Source: Capitella teleta (taxonomy: Eukaryota; Annelida; Polychaeta; Capitellidae). From it: a stretch of DNA of 64,000 nt. A program made the translations under genes and the position numbers. This document shows positions 1-10,557 of this stretch, piece by piece. The notes under the pieces are model-generated. The model searched no databases and was not told the origin of the DNA. It worked only from the letters and a program-made list of their open reading frames with translations. The first letter of the stretch is position 1. Every line of letters begins with the position of its first letter. Location: assembly GCA_000328365.1 (NCBI GenBank), contig KB293927.1:182235-246234 (forward strand). The letters are read 5' to 3'.

Positions 1-15
1 GCAGATACATGTATG

Positions 16-21
<6 letters not shown>

Positions 22-84
<63 letters not shown>
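22..84. repeat. (TA)n microsatellite
   Basis: An uninterrupted run of alternating T and A. It is followed by a short motif (TTGATCTTAAT) that also follows the shorter TA run near 13,000, so both may come from one repeat family. Confidence 0.95.
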
Positions 85-86
<2 letters not shown>

Positions 87-556
87 TTGATCTTAATTGG
101 CCTACGTCAGAAACATATGGTATGTTAATTTATTATATCAACTGAAATCGACTGTGTATTCTCCAACTTATGACCTATAAAGTATTTCAACAAGGTATGG
201 AGAACAGAACCTTAGTATTTTATTACAAATAAATTCACGAGTGATGCATACACATTTATACCGGTGATTATTTAATGAGGGTAAATTATGAAGAACACGG
301 GAAGGAACTAGGCTACCCAATATTCCACATAAGACAAAATAATTCTCAGTTTACAACCGCCTTGCTCATTTGTAAAACACTGGCAAAATAATACAACAAA
401 ACAACTGAAACAGTGCAACAAATATCAATTACTCACTAAAAAAAAATATATAAAAAAACACACACAGTTAAACCACCGATGTATAATACTGATAAATTAT
501 GATGTATCATATGAATTGGGTTGATGACGAAGAGGGTACTCTACATGCAATTCAAG

Positions 557-2315
557 TTAAGTAAAAATTTTCAAAATAAAGCGGCGTCTGTCATTTTTGG
601 CAATGAATTCATAAGCCACATCCTTAAGAGAAAGTGTATCGCAGGTTCCTTGGTGGTAGTGAGTAAGCATTACGTTGTTGAGTCTCTGCTGTGACATAGT
701 CGACCTCAAGTATGTTTTTAAACACCTGAGCGCACCTTTCAGCTGTGGCTAAGGTCACCGGGAGGGTCATGTAGATTCTGGAGAGAGTAACGACTTCTGA
801 CATGAAGGAAGTTGATTGATCAGAGATGAGAGCCAGCAGTGAATGGACGCTCGTGGCCTCTTTCGCCCTCTTCTCCCTGATAAAATCAGGCAGGAAAGCT
901 ATCTAATTGTCAAGTTTGACGAAGTCCACTTCACTATACACCTTCTTCAGCTCAGTCAAACCAAATCATTCGGATATTTCCCATTCGCAGCATCCAAAAG
1001 GAAGGCTTCCAAACTGGAGGGAACGGCAAGGGAACCCTGGTTGAATCTTCTTTTAATGTCAGCAATCATTGAGTCAAGGACAGGGAAATACTGCTGACGG
1101 AACATTTCCTTATGTAACGCAAAAACGTAGACTGGTGGTTGTTGAACTCAGCTGTGATTGCAGCTATTGAAGGAAATGTTCATTCTTAGGGAAATCTGGA
1201 AAAAATATGAATATCGGAAGCAAAGCTCAGGACGTCTCTGATGCAAGTTGCACCCTGCAGGCTCCGTTAATTGGAGGCAGTGAGCAAAACAGTGTACAGG
1301 GAAGGCTGTTGGCACTTCCTTCTGCATGGTGACCCCAACACCATGTAAACGACCCATCATTGCTGCAGCGCCGTCATAGGCTTGCCCTTTGCATGCATTG
1401 ATGGGAAGTTAGCATCGGAGCAGAATGTCTTTGATGGCTTCGAGAATTGATGCTGAATCCGTTTGCTGGGGGCTGACAACACCGATGAAGTCTTCGCGTA
1501 CTTCATTTTCTGGGCCAATCCATCTGAGACAGATGGCAAGCTGCTCTTTATTGCTGACATCTCGGGTTTCATCTGCCATTACTGAAAAATGTATAGCATT
1601 CTGCACATCTTTTATAATTGACCTCAGAACGTGATGTCCAATGAGAGTTATGAGCTCGTTTACGATTTCAGGAGATAAGTACTTCTTTTCTTTCAGCCAG
1701 TCGTTCAGTTCTGGCCCATCCTCAGTTCTGGTTTTCAGGAGCTGCTCCAGGTTGCCTTTTGTGTCCGTGTGACCCCTGATAGCCAGTCCCTCACGAAGAA
1801 GATTTTGCAGACTAGAGATGGTTCGTATCAGGCACTTTCTGCGGTCTGCTTGAACCTGAGCCAGCTGAACTTGCAGTTGTGTAGTCACATTTGATCTGTC
1901 TTGTTGTGAACATGGAAGCATAGTATCCATGTGGCCTTCGCTCGCCTCGTGTTCCTTAAAATGGCTGATCGCTTTATTCCAGTTGTTGAAGCCGTCAGTT
2001 GTGAATGCCTTCTCAATTTTTCGATGAAGATTAAACTTATCAGATTCCATGCGCACTTGCGGCAATGGAAGCAGAAAAGCGATTGAGGAGTTGAGCAAAG
2101 AGTGAGCCATGGGTATGATTTGAACCAATCAAAGCTCACTCTTCTGATTTCTGAATACCAAAAATAATGACTGATTTCTCTAAATGGCTTGGGGTTCTTT
2201 TCTGCACATACAAATTTTGGGGGAGGGCCAAAATATACTCAGCCCCCCCCCCCAACTCCTAGACTTGTGGGGGTCTCGCCCCCCCCCTCCGGACCCACCG
2301 GTTCCTACGCCACTG
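557..2315 (-). mobile_element. Decayed hAT DNA transposon (ZMYM1-like transposase)
   Basis: On the minus strand, conceptual translation gives the parts of a hAT transposase in order. A TTF-type zinc finger lies near 2,060-2,140 (WFKSYPWL, then FCFHCRK). A DUF4371-like body follows at about 1,410-2,060, with the motif SVMADETRDVSNKEQLA. Next comes the conserved AYDGAAAMMG...HCFAHCLQL block at 1,250-1,400, and then the C-terminal hAT dimerisation motif TYLRSTMSQQRLNNVMLT at about 660-720. The frame shifts between the zinc finger and the body, a stop codon sits near 1,408, and further frame changes separate the C-terminal blocks, so it is a dead copy. A candidate 5' terminal repeat reading CAGTGGCGTAGGAACC inward lies at 2,300-2,315. 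I could not find the matching opposite end or an 8-bp target duplication. Confidence 0.85.
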
Positions 2316-4304
2316 CACGTGAGGCTGAGGAAAATGATTTAGTTTTGCGTGGGCCATGCTATGCTGAACAAGGAAGCAAAAAACATAATGTTTGAAATTC
2401 CGAAAAAAGAACCATGACTTGAAACGTATGCGTAGGTGTGGTAAATGTGAAGCTTATATAAAAAATCAACGCTAAAAGTAGTTGAAATCACTTAAAAACC
2501 TGTGTGCAGTTAATCCGTATCGGGTCATGCACCAGATACTCAAATAGTAAATGAAATGCTATAGAATAGATGATGAATAGAATGAGTATACGCATAAAGA
2601 GTGAAGTCAATGTTACTGCCTGTCATGAATAAAAGGGGAGGTTATTTTAGGGGTTTCAAAGTCCTGCTATTGAACTATACGTGCAGGTTGCGAGTAAACT
2701 GAAAAGAAAAAATACTGGCGCCTGGTGGTATATGGCAATTGAAGAACATACTGTTAAAAATGGCAAATTGTGGTAGCATGATGAAATTATATCATGAAAA
2801 GAATATGTTTCATTTCTGTTTTACGTAAAATTCATGGCATCTGATTCACATGACCCTTGCAGATAAAGCTTTTGACTTGATTCAACAAAAACGTGTTTTG
2901 TAGGTTATTTGTCTTTTTGAGGTTCTGAAGAAGCATGGCTTTGGCGATAAATACATCAGCATACCGAAAGAAACACACAGAGAGACAGCACAGTGCAAAT
3001 TACATACAACAGAAACAACAAGCATGAAAGACGGGAGATCCCAGAGAGGAAATCCATAAGTTTAAATGCCGAAAAAATATTCTCCCTGGCGAGTAGAAAT
3101 ATTCAGAATGGTCGCCAGATGGCGAGTGAAAATTTTGCCCTTCAAATAGAATATAGAAGGCAGATTTTTTTTTTTGTAAACCCCAAGCAATACATGCATT
3201 TTTTGTCCTTCTATTTTCTAAGATCTTACGCAAATGCGTAAGGTTTGCGTCCTTGTTGATCCAAAGCTCTTCCTCCTTCTTTCGCCCAACAATCTCGACG
3301 AACTTGCCCTTTCTTCTCGCATCCATATAACAGACCGGGAACTCTTAAAAAGTGCAATTACTTTGATCCTCCTGCATGCCCTTTGTTCTGATTTTTGGGA
3401 TTGAGATGCGTTTCCCACTTAGTGAATTTAGTCATCAATCTCTCGATCTGGGTGCCAAGATCCGGTTTTACCATAACAATTGCATCAATCTCCAAGGAAC
3501 ACCCAAATGGAGGAACCGTACTTGATATGTTTCCATGTTTATAAGGCGTCAAAATGTAACCTCTATAGCGACTGATACAATCGCAATAACTCACGTTACT
3601 GGTCATGCAGACATGCAATGATTGTATGCTAAGATATGCTTGCCTAAGTCTTGCTTAGTTTTGCTATTTAATTCCTCTGGAATTTTTGATGGTCAGCGCT
3701 TTCGAATGAACTTAATTAGGAGGTGATCCCGAATCAGAGCCCATTCAGTTTGCTCTCGACTTGGCTGGTCAGTCAGAAATGCATCTATTTTAAGTCTTTT
3801 TCGGCTTTCCCGCAATTTCGGCTTAGCTGCCTTTATGATTGGCAGGTAAAGGATCAGCCATCTTAAATACTCAATAGTGGAACAGCAATTACGGAACTAT
3901 CTGACAATCAAATTAATCTTCGGAAATATTAATCAGCTAAATAAATCTTCCGGAATTTTACAACAAAATAGATCTTCGGGAAGTTTGTAAAAAGGGAATT
4001 TGAATGAACAATGCCTAATTCTTATACAGATGTTTTATTTTTAAGCAATCTTGAACACCTCTAAAAACAACTTCAACAACCTCGGCACTATCCTCTGAAT
4101 AGTTAGTTGTTGTAATCGCATTCACAATGGGCATGGCACGTACTGATGTTGGAGGGCAGCGGCCGATAGAGGTTCTTGCTTGTTGTCATCGATTGTTGGC
4201 GGAAGAAGAGGGGCTGGAGTTGGCCGACTTGGATTCCATTCACTTGAATTTCTCTTCTAGCCGCCAATTTGTAACGTCCACCTCGGTCTGGTACAGATAC
4301 AAAT

Positions 4305-4308
<4 letters not shown>
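2316..4308. other. Gene-poor stretch, nothing assigned
   Basis: No gene can be supported here. Two minus-strand stretches look faintly coding (about 3,380-3,500 and 3,240-3,325, the latter with MDARRKGKFVEIVGRKKEE), but they lie in different frames and match no family I know. They may be transposon debris. Confidence 0.5.
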
Positions 4309-4387
<79 letters not shown>

Positions 4388-4397
4388 CCTCTCTCTT
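4309..4397. repeat. (CT)n microsatellite
   Basis: Nearly pure CT dinucleotide repeat with a few interruptions at its right end. Serine-leucine and arginine-glutamate open frames across it are artefacts of the repeat. Confidence 0.97.
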
Positions 4398-5344
4398 CTG
4401 ATATACTTGTGAAAAAGCCAGAATTTTGGGAGGTCGAAGAAGATTTAATTGTCTTGAACATAATGTGAAACAATTCACAGTTATTAACAGCTTGGTGTAG
4501 GTCAAACACACAATTCCAGTAATGGATTAGTAGACAAGCTTATAATTAAACAGTTCTGGTGCATAAACAAGTAACGAAATGGGACACTTTGATTCAGTAG
4601 ATTTTGGCGTCGAAGATACTGTAAACCAGTTACAATTAAAGCATAACATTCTGTGGACGAGGCAATTTATAATAATTATCTTTGTTTTGAAGCACATTGA
4701 AAATTTTTGGCAAGCTGATAGCACATGCCTCATGGCATTGGCGACTTTTAACATCAAATAAAGCCACAAAGTTAGAATCAGCGTAACTCGTTTGGTAAAT
4801 AGGGGGCCAAAAATAGAGCTCATCAAAAAAGAAACATATTTGAAGAGAGGACGATTGATTTCATTAACAGGCTACACAAGCATGTGGCGAACAACTCTGC
4901 TTCTGTGAGTCTTCAAGCAAAATATCAAAATTAACAAGGCATCAAAGGAACTCAAGCACTGGGTAATCAAAAGTATCATCATTAGATTATGACTGCAAAA
5001 AATGTAAGTCTGATTGTGATTGTGGCTAATAGTGAACCTAAAGTAAATCCAGACGAACCACAAACAGAGGCGAGTGATACTTCGGAATCGTGCATTTCCA
5101 CACACGCATAATCATGATAGAGCGTTTGAACTTGGAATTTAGAAGATCATGCAATTAGGATTCGGGATTATTCTAGTTTGCTCCTGAAGTAATTATTAGA
5201 CAATTCATGAGTAGCAATGTAGTAGGCAATGTAGTAGCTATAGATTTTGATCATCTATTCCTATAGATAATGGAATCCTATTTTTTTATGCAATGCACAT
5301 CATGACAGTGATATACATTACTATTATATATTCTTTCATTACAG

Positions 5345-6473
5345 ATATCCGCTGTCTATCTTGTTGATTTTGATAGCATCTCTATCCGGACCGTTGATAA
5401 AAATCGAGCTAAACAAGAAGCAAGGTTCTCGGCCATTGGATGGCGTCATCACGCGACCGGAAATATTTCCAAAATCAAGTCAGACTTCTTCTTCGTGCTC
5501 CAACAATTTATTCAGAAAATTCGTCCAAGAGCATCATAGATATCCGGACTACATTTTGTGGGACCAAAAGCGAACTTCATTCCAACCAAGTGCTTGCAGA
5601 CTCATAGAATTTGCTAGCCTTGAAGATTGTCTGGCCCACAGTTCAATTTCTACCATTGCAGTGTATGGCGATTCGCAGGGATGGAGGTACGGACTAGCCC
5701 TCAAGGGTTATCTCAGTCGCCACAAAATGCCATGTCAGTTCATTGCGAATGAGAAGCGCCGTTACATGGAGCCTGATTTGGAGTACCTATCACGCGGCAA
5801 TGATCAGCTGAGGGCGAGGATGCAGCCGACTTCCCATTCTTGCAGCAGTTGCTCTGGGTTCCGGGCGAAATGCACGTCATTATCAACCAACAAAACTGTC
5901 AACATCGAATACATCGACACAGAGGGTGTCATGAGCAAGTATGTGACTCTCAGAGCTGGCAATGGTAGCAAAGCGGTGCCAACTTTTGAGGAATTTATAT
6001 TTGAGGTCTACTTGAAGGATTCATTCCCTGATTTGAATGTATTTTTCGTACCAATGAACCACATCAAGCACAAGCCGTTTGAATATTTCACTTACAATTT
6101 CCCCAGACTCCTGTCTATCATCAAAGCGAATAAACCGCCTCATTCGGAGATTTACTTCATTCCCGGGACGGCTGAATCTGAAGAAGCGATGACATCCCGT
6201 TATCGGAATACACTGTTCTATGGTGTGCTTGCCACTGGTGCCATCAGGAGGCTAAACGAAGAATTGTTCGCGATGCTGGAGCCCGAACTTGTGAATGCAA
6301 CTTCAAACATATATTCTTTTCTCGATCTGGTGGAGGTAACGTCACCAGTTCTAGGTTGGTCCGTGGACGGTGTTCACTTTGACAGGAAATGGTACGCTGC
6401 TTTCTGGAAGAGCTACTTCAGCTTTTATTGCGATGATTATTCAACTGTAAACAATACCAATACTCTTAAATAA
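5345..6473 (+). CDS. SGNH/PC-esterase-like (NXPE-type) membrane protein, large 3' exon
   Basis: One long open exon preceded by a splice acceptor (ttctttcattacag, AG at 5,343-5,344) and ending at TAA 6,471-6,473. The open frame has no ATG before residue 100, so the start codon must lie in an unseen upstream exon. The exon begins with a hydrophobic stretch (PLSILLILIASLSGPLI), as expected of a type II signal anchor. Block I of the SGNH hydrolase fold is seen as VYGDSQGWRYG (catalytic Ser in GDS), and the catalytic Asp/His block as SVDGVHFD near the C terminus, with a standard spacing of about 240 residues. Several N-glycosylation sequons and paired cysteines (CSSCSG) fit a lumenal or secreted domain. 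The family includes the NXPE proteins and carbohydrate O-acetyl transferases/esterases, so an acyl-esterase or transferase role in the Golgi or outside the cell is likely. The substrate is unknown. Confidence 0.75.
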
Positions 6474-6774
6474 TAATTATGTGCTGATCCGTGCCTTGAC
6501 AGCTCATTTGTCCAATCGGAATATATATGTTTTACTACCTCAGATTGGAAATTTAATCCGAAGATACTTTGATGGACTGTTCTTATTGCTGAATTTTACG
6601 CTCCCATATCTTACTGCAAGGGATACGTGATGGGGTTTTACGGCCACACCCAAACCAATCGGATGATAGGGCGCCATAACAGAAGGCCCGGGACCGGGGT
6701 TTCCCCCTACTCTTATCGATAAATCCCAAGGGTTCTTTATCCTGCATACCACCATAGACAGTAGTAGAGTCACC

Positions 6775-6922
6775 GAAGAATTACAATTATAACGGATTAC
6801 AATTATAATTCACAATCATAACGCCCGTGGCCTGATCGGGTCTCGAACCCGGGACCTCGACCCCCACGGTTGGCATATAGAATTGCAGTCCGCCGGTTAA
6901 ACCGTTCGAGCTATTCGGTGCC
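6775..6922 (-). repeat. tRNA-derived SINE, copy 1
   Basis: Read on the minus strand, the head begins GGCACCGAATAGCTCGAACGG, giving a pol III A-box-like TAGCTCGAACGG. A B box GGTTCGAGACC follows about 55 nt later, and then an AT-rich tail with ATTATAATTGTAAT repeats. A diverged copy in the same orientation lies at 20,890-21,041, which supports a dispersed SINE family rather than a tRNA gene. There is no intact acceptor stem. Confidence 0.75.
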
Positions 6923-8549
6923 CCCTCTTACTGCAAGGGAAAGCAAAATATCAAGGCAGATCTACAGTCAAGTAGGCTCTCTTGACATAAGGGAGAGAAC
7001 TGCGATGTACTAAGAATACAACATTCCTGACCACGCAGGTCACCCAGAGCAAGGACCGTGAGACAGCTGTAAGGGGAAAAATCCTTCTACCGACCCATGA
7101 TGACCACGTTGAGCGGACACTGCTCCAATCGTGGTGTATGCCTACGACGTAAAATGCACAGTTTCCAAATCTTAATAAACCGCCATTCCCATTCATCTCT
7201 GCTATAATGGTCAGGTTAAATGACGGTGTTTCTTTGCTTTATGGATTGACCAAGTGGTAAGAGCAACGCGAGCGCGATGAACAGTGTGAACAAGATGGTG
7301 ATTGGGTGCTCAGAAATATGACAGGAGCATTTCTGGCGCATTTAAATACTCCTTGGCTAATATATACGGAAAGTGCTTGCAGGGATCAAAGGACATCGTA
7401 TTTTGAGTGAGTCGTTTTCCTTTTTCAGGTCATGTATCTAAAGATTCAACCTTCATACATTTGGATTGAAGATCATTAGAAAACCATGAATGCTAGATTA
7501 AACCACTATTGACTGCAGAAACTATTATTCCAACAATCTGGAATGATCAGAGCAACGATGTAGAAAGAACCCAACTTGTTCGCTTTGCCAAATGGAGAAC
7601 AATTTCCCTATGTGCGATGAACGATGAACGCATGCTACAACTCCTTGCTCGAAAGTTCTTTATCTCATACATCAGTGTCTTGGTTTGCTCTGAAATCAGA
7701 GAAATATTTCACTCGAATATGATCTAAACTGTCGATTAGAAACACCTTTTTGGTAATAGAGCGAAAACGGGAGTAATCGGTTCTCATTGAATTGTGTATT
7801 ATGAACCAGTAATCAGATGCGCTCCTGGTGACAGTAATTTTAGCAAGCAATTATTGACAAAGTGAGTTATCGCTAGCCTAATGGTGATCTTGATTAATTA
7901 AAAGCCATCGACCTGGTGAATGATCGGAATCGTTTTGCATTCTCCAGATGTTATGGATGCATGGGAAAGCTGGACAATAGACTTACGGAATGAATGAAAG
8001 ACACACCAGCACGACCGCAATAGAAAAATATTGCAAAGCACATAACTTTTCATAATATTTCTTATCAGATCACAGTGCACCTCTATCAATGCCGTATATT
8101 TCTATCGCGGTTCTTTTGCGTAATAGCTGTACATAAGCAATCACATCCCCGCACACATTCCTTCATATCCACATTCAGATTCCAGTCAGGACATAATCTC
8201 CAACCTGACACTCGAAAACCATTCAGCACCAAGGAAAGCTGACCATCAGCGTTGAAGATAAATTCAAACCAAAATGAAGTAGACCTCGTCTTCATTATTA
8301 TACGAATCCTTTTGGAATCCATTTCACCAAACCTAAGAATCAAGCAAACTCCTGTCAACGACTTCCATACTTTTTTTTTTTTTTTTTTTTTTAATATCAT
8401 TAATGTACATGCATAATATTTGTACAACAATGATCACGATTTTAAAATTATCCATCAACTTACTTTCGCTCAATTTAATTATAAATGCGTTAACTCGTAT
8501 AATCAATCATTTCCAATCTGTTCTTTTCGAGTTTCCTTTCGATTTAACC
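6923..8549. other. No gene recognised; poly(T) tract at 8,372-8,391
   Basis: Only short open frames occur. One on the minus strand (about 8,086-8,330) has coding-like composition (FWFEFIFNADGQLSLVLNG) but no homology I can name and no clear splice context. Confidence 0.4.
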
Positions 8550-8720
8550 ATGGCCGGAGTTCCACCGATGTCTTCTAATTTGTTTTGCTTTCGATGCCGC
8601 AATTCTCGCTCACGGGGGCGATCCAAACTGCGCCGCGAGCTGTCCATATGGAAGACAAACAGCCGAAAACTGATCCACTTCCAATTAAACAGAGACTCAA
8701 TTGCCTTCAAAGATGTATGA
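8550..8720 (+). CDS. Possible small ORF or first coding exon (56 aa)
   Basis: An ATG in a strong Kozak context (aaccATGGcc) opens a 56-codon frame in a locally GC-richer patch. It starts MAGVPPMSSNLFCFRCRN, with a CFRC pair, and continues basic (SRSRGRSKLRREL). The last codons contain GATgtatga, so the stop could equally be a splice donor with this being a first exon. No family is recognised. The antisense frame is also open, so the coding strand is not certain. Confidence 0.25.
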   Translation: MAGVPPMSSNLFCFRCRNSRSRGRSKLRRELSIWKTNSRKLIHFQLNRDSIAFKDV

Positions 8721-8820
8721 ACCTAGTACATTTTATATGCGATAATTAGATGTACAAATTGAAATCAAAATTAGCAGAATAATAATATTATTTGGTTCGA
8801 ACTTTAAATTCGTGCACTAG

Positions 8821-8980
8821 CTGGGTCAATCATCGGTCTGGAAGCGATGAAGGGGGATCACTGGGTCAATCATCGGTCTGGAAGCAATGAAGGGGGCTGG
8901 CTGGGTCATTTATCGATAAAGGGGGCTCACTGGGTCATTCATCGTTTTTGAAACGATGAAGGGGTTTCACTGGGTCAATC
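8821..8980 (+). repeat. 40-bp minisatellite with hairpin units, about 4.3 copies
   Basis: Tandem units begin CTGGGTCAATCATCGG and end ...CGATGAAGGGGGNTCA, at 8,821-8,860, 8,861-8,900, 8,901-8,929 (shortened), 8,930-8,969 and a partial copy from 8,970. Each full unit carries TCATCG and CGATGA as inverted arms. In the fourth unit the stem is nine perfect base pairs (TCATCGTTT / AAACGATGA). A detached partial unit lies at 9,872-9,903. Confidence 0.9.
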
Positions 8981-10130
8981 AAGGGCCGTGCGGTGGTCAT
9001 TCGGCGGGGTGGTGGGTTCGCAATCAGTAAAGGTGGAACTAGAACAAGTGAGTGCAGGAGGCACTTGGTAACTAGGGGGGTCCGGGGGCATGCTCCCCCA
9101 GAATTTTTTTGCAATAGAGGTTGTAAATCTATGCAATTTGAAGCTATCCAGAGATAATTTTGTAACTATGCTGAGCCTTTTAAATGGTGGGTATAAAAGC
9201 AAAAGTTAGTTTTCCATCAGAAGAAGACGAATTTGTTTTCTCTCGGGACTCTCCTGATGGACCTGGAGTTGGCCAAGGCATGCTGCATTCTTTAAACGCA
9301 CCATTTCGTGGGTAGGGCGTACATGTACTAATCGGTAAAATACAGGAGTGCGTTAAAAATTATTTCTCACCAAGAGCGTGCGATTCTGCAGGTTCCTTTC
9401 TCTTTATGGTAAACTGCGCAAAAGCTGTTAATTTGTGGCAATTTTTTGCCGCTTTGGCCACGTCTCTTCGACGCTGCTTCGGGCGTCCCATGCCTCGTTG
9501 TCAGGACTACTCCTTTGTAGTTTGTTTATCTCCCACCAACAGACCAATTAAGTGATTCCAGTGACCTCTTGCAATCAGCTTCCTTGATGGGTCAGTCTGC
9601 GTCTCGGCATCAGGATCAGATATAGTATTCTTGTACAAGTTTGATTTTTTGCCCTCCCGGCGGCCATGTGGCATATTTTTCTGGACACTCTCAACGACAC
9701 AATCGCTTGTACATGCAGCGCCTAGCTGACACGTGTCAATACATCGACGGTTTACCGCGAAAAGCGTGCCTTTTTTTCTTTTCTTTTTTCAGGGAAGCGG
9801 AACTCCATGGGCGCGTGGGGGGGGGGGGGGTTCTTTCGAACACCTCGAACCCCTCCACCGCACGGGCCTGCAATCATCGGTCTGGAAGCGATGAAGGGGG
9901 CTCACTCCTCAACCTTGGTGGCAATAATTAATGGGGAGCGTCCAATGCTTCTGATAAGAACTGGATGTAAAGGAAGCTTATGCGCCATGGTGGAGATAGG
10001 AGTCATAACGCACTTTTTATAGACGCAAGAAGAATTGGGTTCCTCTCTCCACCGCTACTGAAAGAAGCACCGGCACACACCGATGAAAAATCGCCCCTAT
10101 ATTAGTACATCCATTTCACTCGATTTCAAA
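8981..10130. other. Repeat-derived stretch, no gene
   Basis: Near 9,075-9,110 the sequence GGTCCGGGGGCATGCTCCCCC followed by AGAATTTTTTT has the look of the subterminal GC-rich palindrome found in many invertebrate DNA transposons. A partial minisatellite unit recurs at 9,872-9,903 next to a G-rich run (9,818-9,830). No coding region is supported. Confidence 0.4.
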
Positions 10131-10138
10131 TGACGTCA
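10131..10138 (+). promoter_or_regulatory. Perfect CRE site 1
   Basis: TGACGTCA, the palindromic CREB/ATF consensus, about 100 bp upstream of a TATA-like box and 420 bp upstream of the ATG of the downstream uncharacterised gene. Two more perfect sites follow at 10,488-10,495 and 11,464-11,471. Confidence 0.5.
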
Positions 10139-10227
10139 CTCGGAATTCCCAAGATGGCTCACAAAGCGAGGCGCGTGAAAATGAATTCGTATTATTTGGT
10201 GAATACGACAAGTTGACTAAATGTTAC

Positions 10228-10235
10228 TATAAATA
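10228..10235 (+). promoter_or_regulatory. TATA-like box
   Basis: TATAAATA followed by a GC-containing stretch. It lies 320 bp upstream of the ATG at 10,558 and about 90 bp downstream of the first CRE. It is a plausible core promoter for the uncharacterised gene, but untested. Confidence 0.35.
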
Positions 10236-10487
10236 GCAGCGCCATTGAGATATCACTTGCCATCGGTGTGTGCCTGTGTCATTATATATATACGCCCAGG
10301 AAACCAGGGAAGATTGGCTGAAGGAATTTTCGCGAATGCTTTATTTTGTCAAAAATATTTACTTTTTGCTCTCATTGTCTAACAAACAGACGACGCCACA
10401 CCACCAGTCGGAGCGGCCAACTGGGTATTACACAACAACACACACGCCTTACACAACACACACGCTCTATCAAAGTCGGATGAATAA

Positions 10488-10495
10488 TGACGTCA
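10488..10495 (+). promoter_or_regulatory. Perfect CRE site 2
   Basis: TGACGTCA, 63 bp upstream of the ATG at 10,558, so within the likely 5' leader or proximal promoter of the uncharacterised gene. Confidence 0.45.
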
Positions 10496-10557
10496 TGGAT
10501 TTTCCTTCTCTGATTGGTTGACTGAATTGTTTACACTAACAACATCAAAATCATAAA

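Noticed and set aside
3240-3618. Minus-strand coding-like pieces (MDARRKGKFVEIVGRKKEE and DLGTQIERLMTKFTKWETH)
   Set aside because: They lie in different frames without convincing splice sites and match no family I can name. They were left as unassigned.
4127-4511. Ser-Leu and Arg-Glu repeat proteins over the CT tract
   Set aside because: These are produced by translating a dinucleotide repeat, with no coding signal on either side.
6831-6922. Possible tRNA gene on the minus strand
   Set aside because: A and B boxes exist, but the acceptor stem does not pair and a diverged copy with the same tail occurs at 20.9 kb, so it is a SINE.
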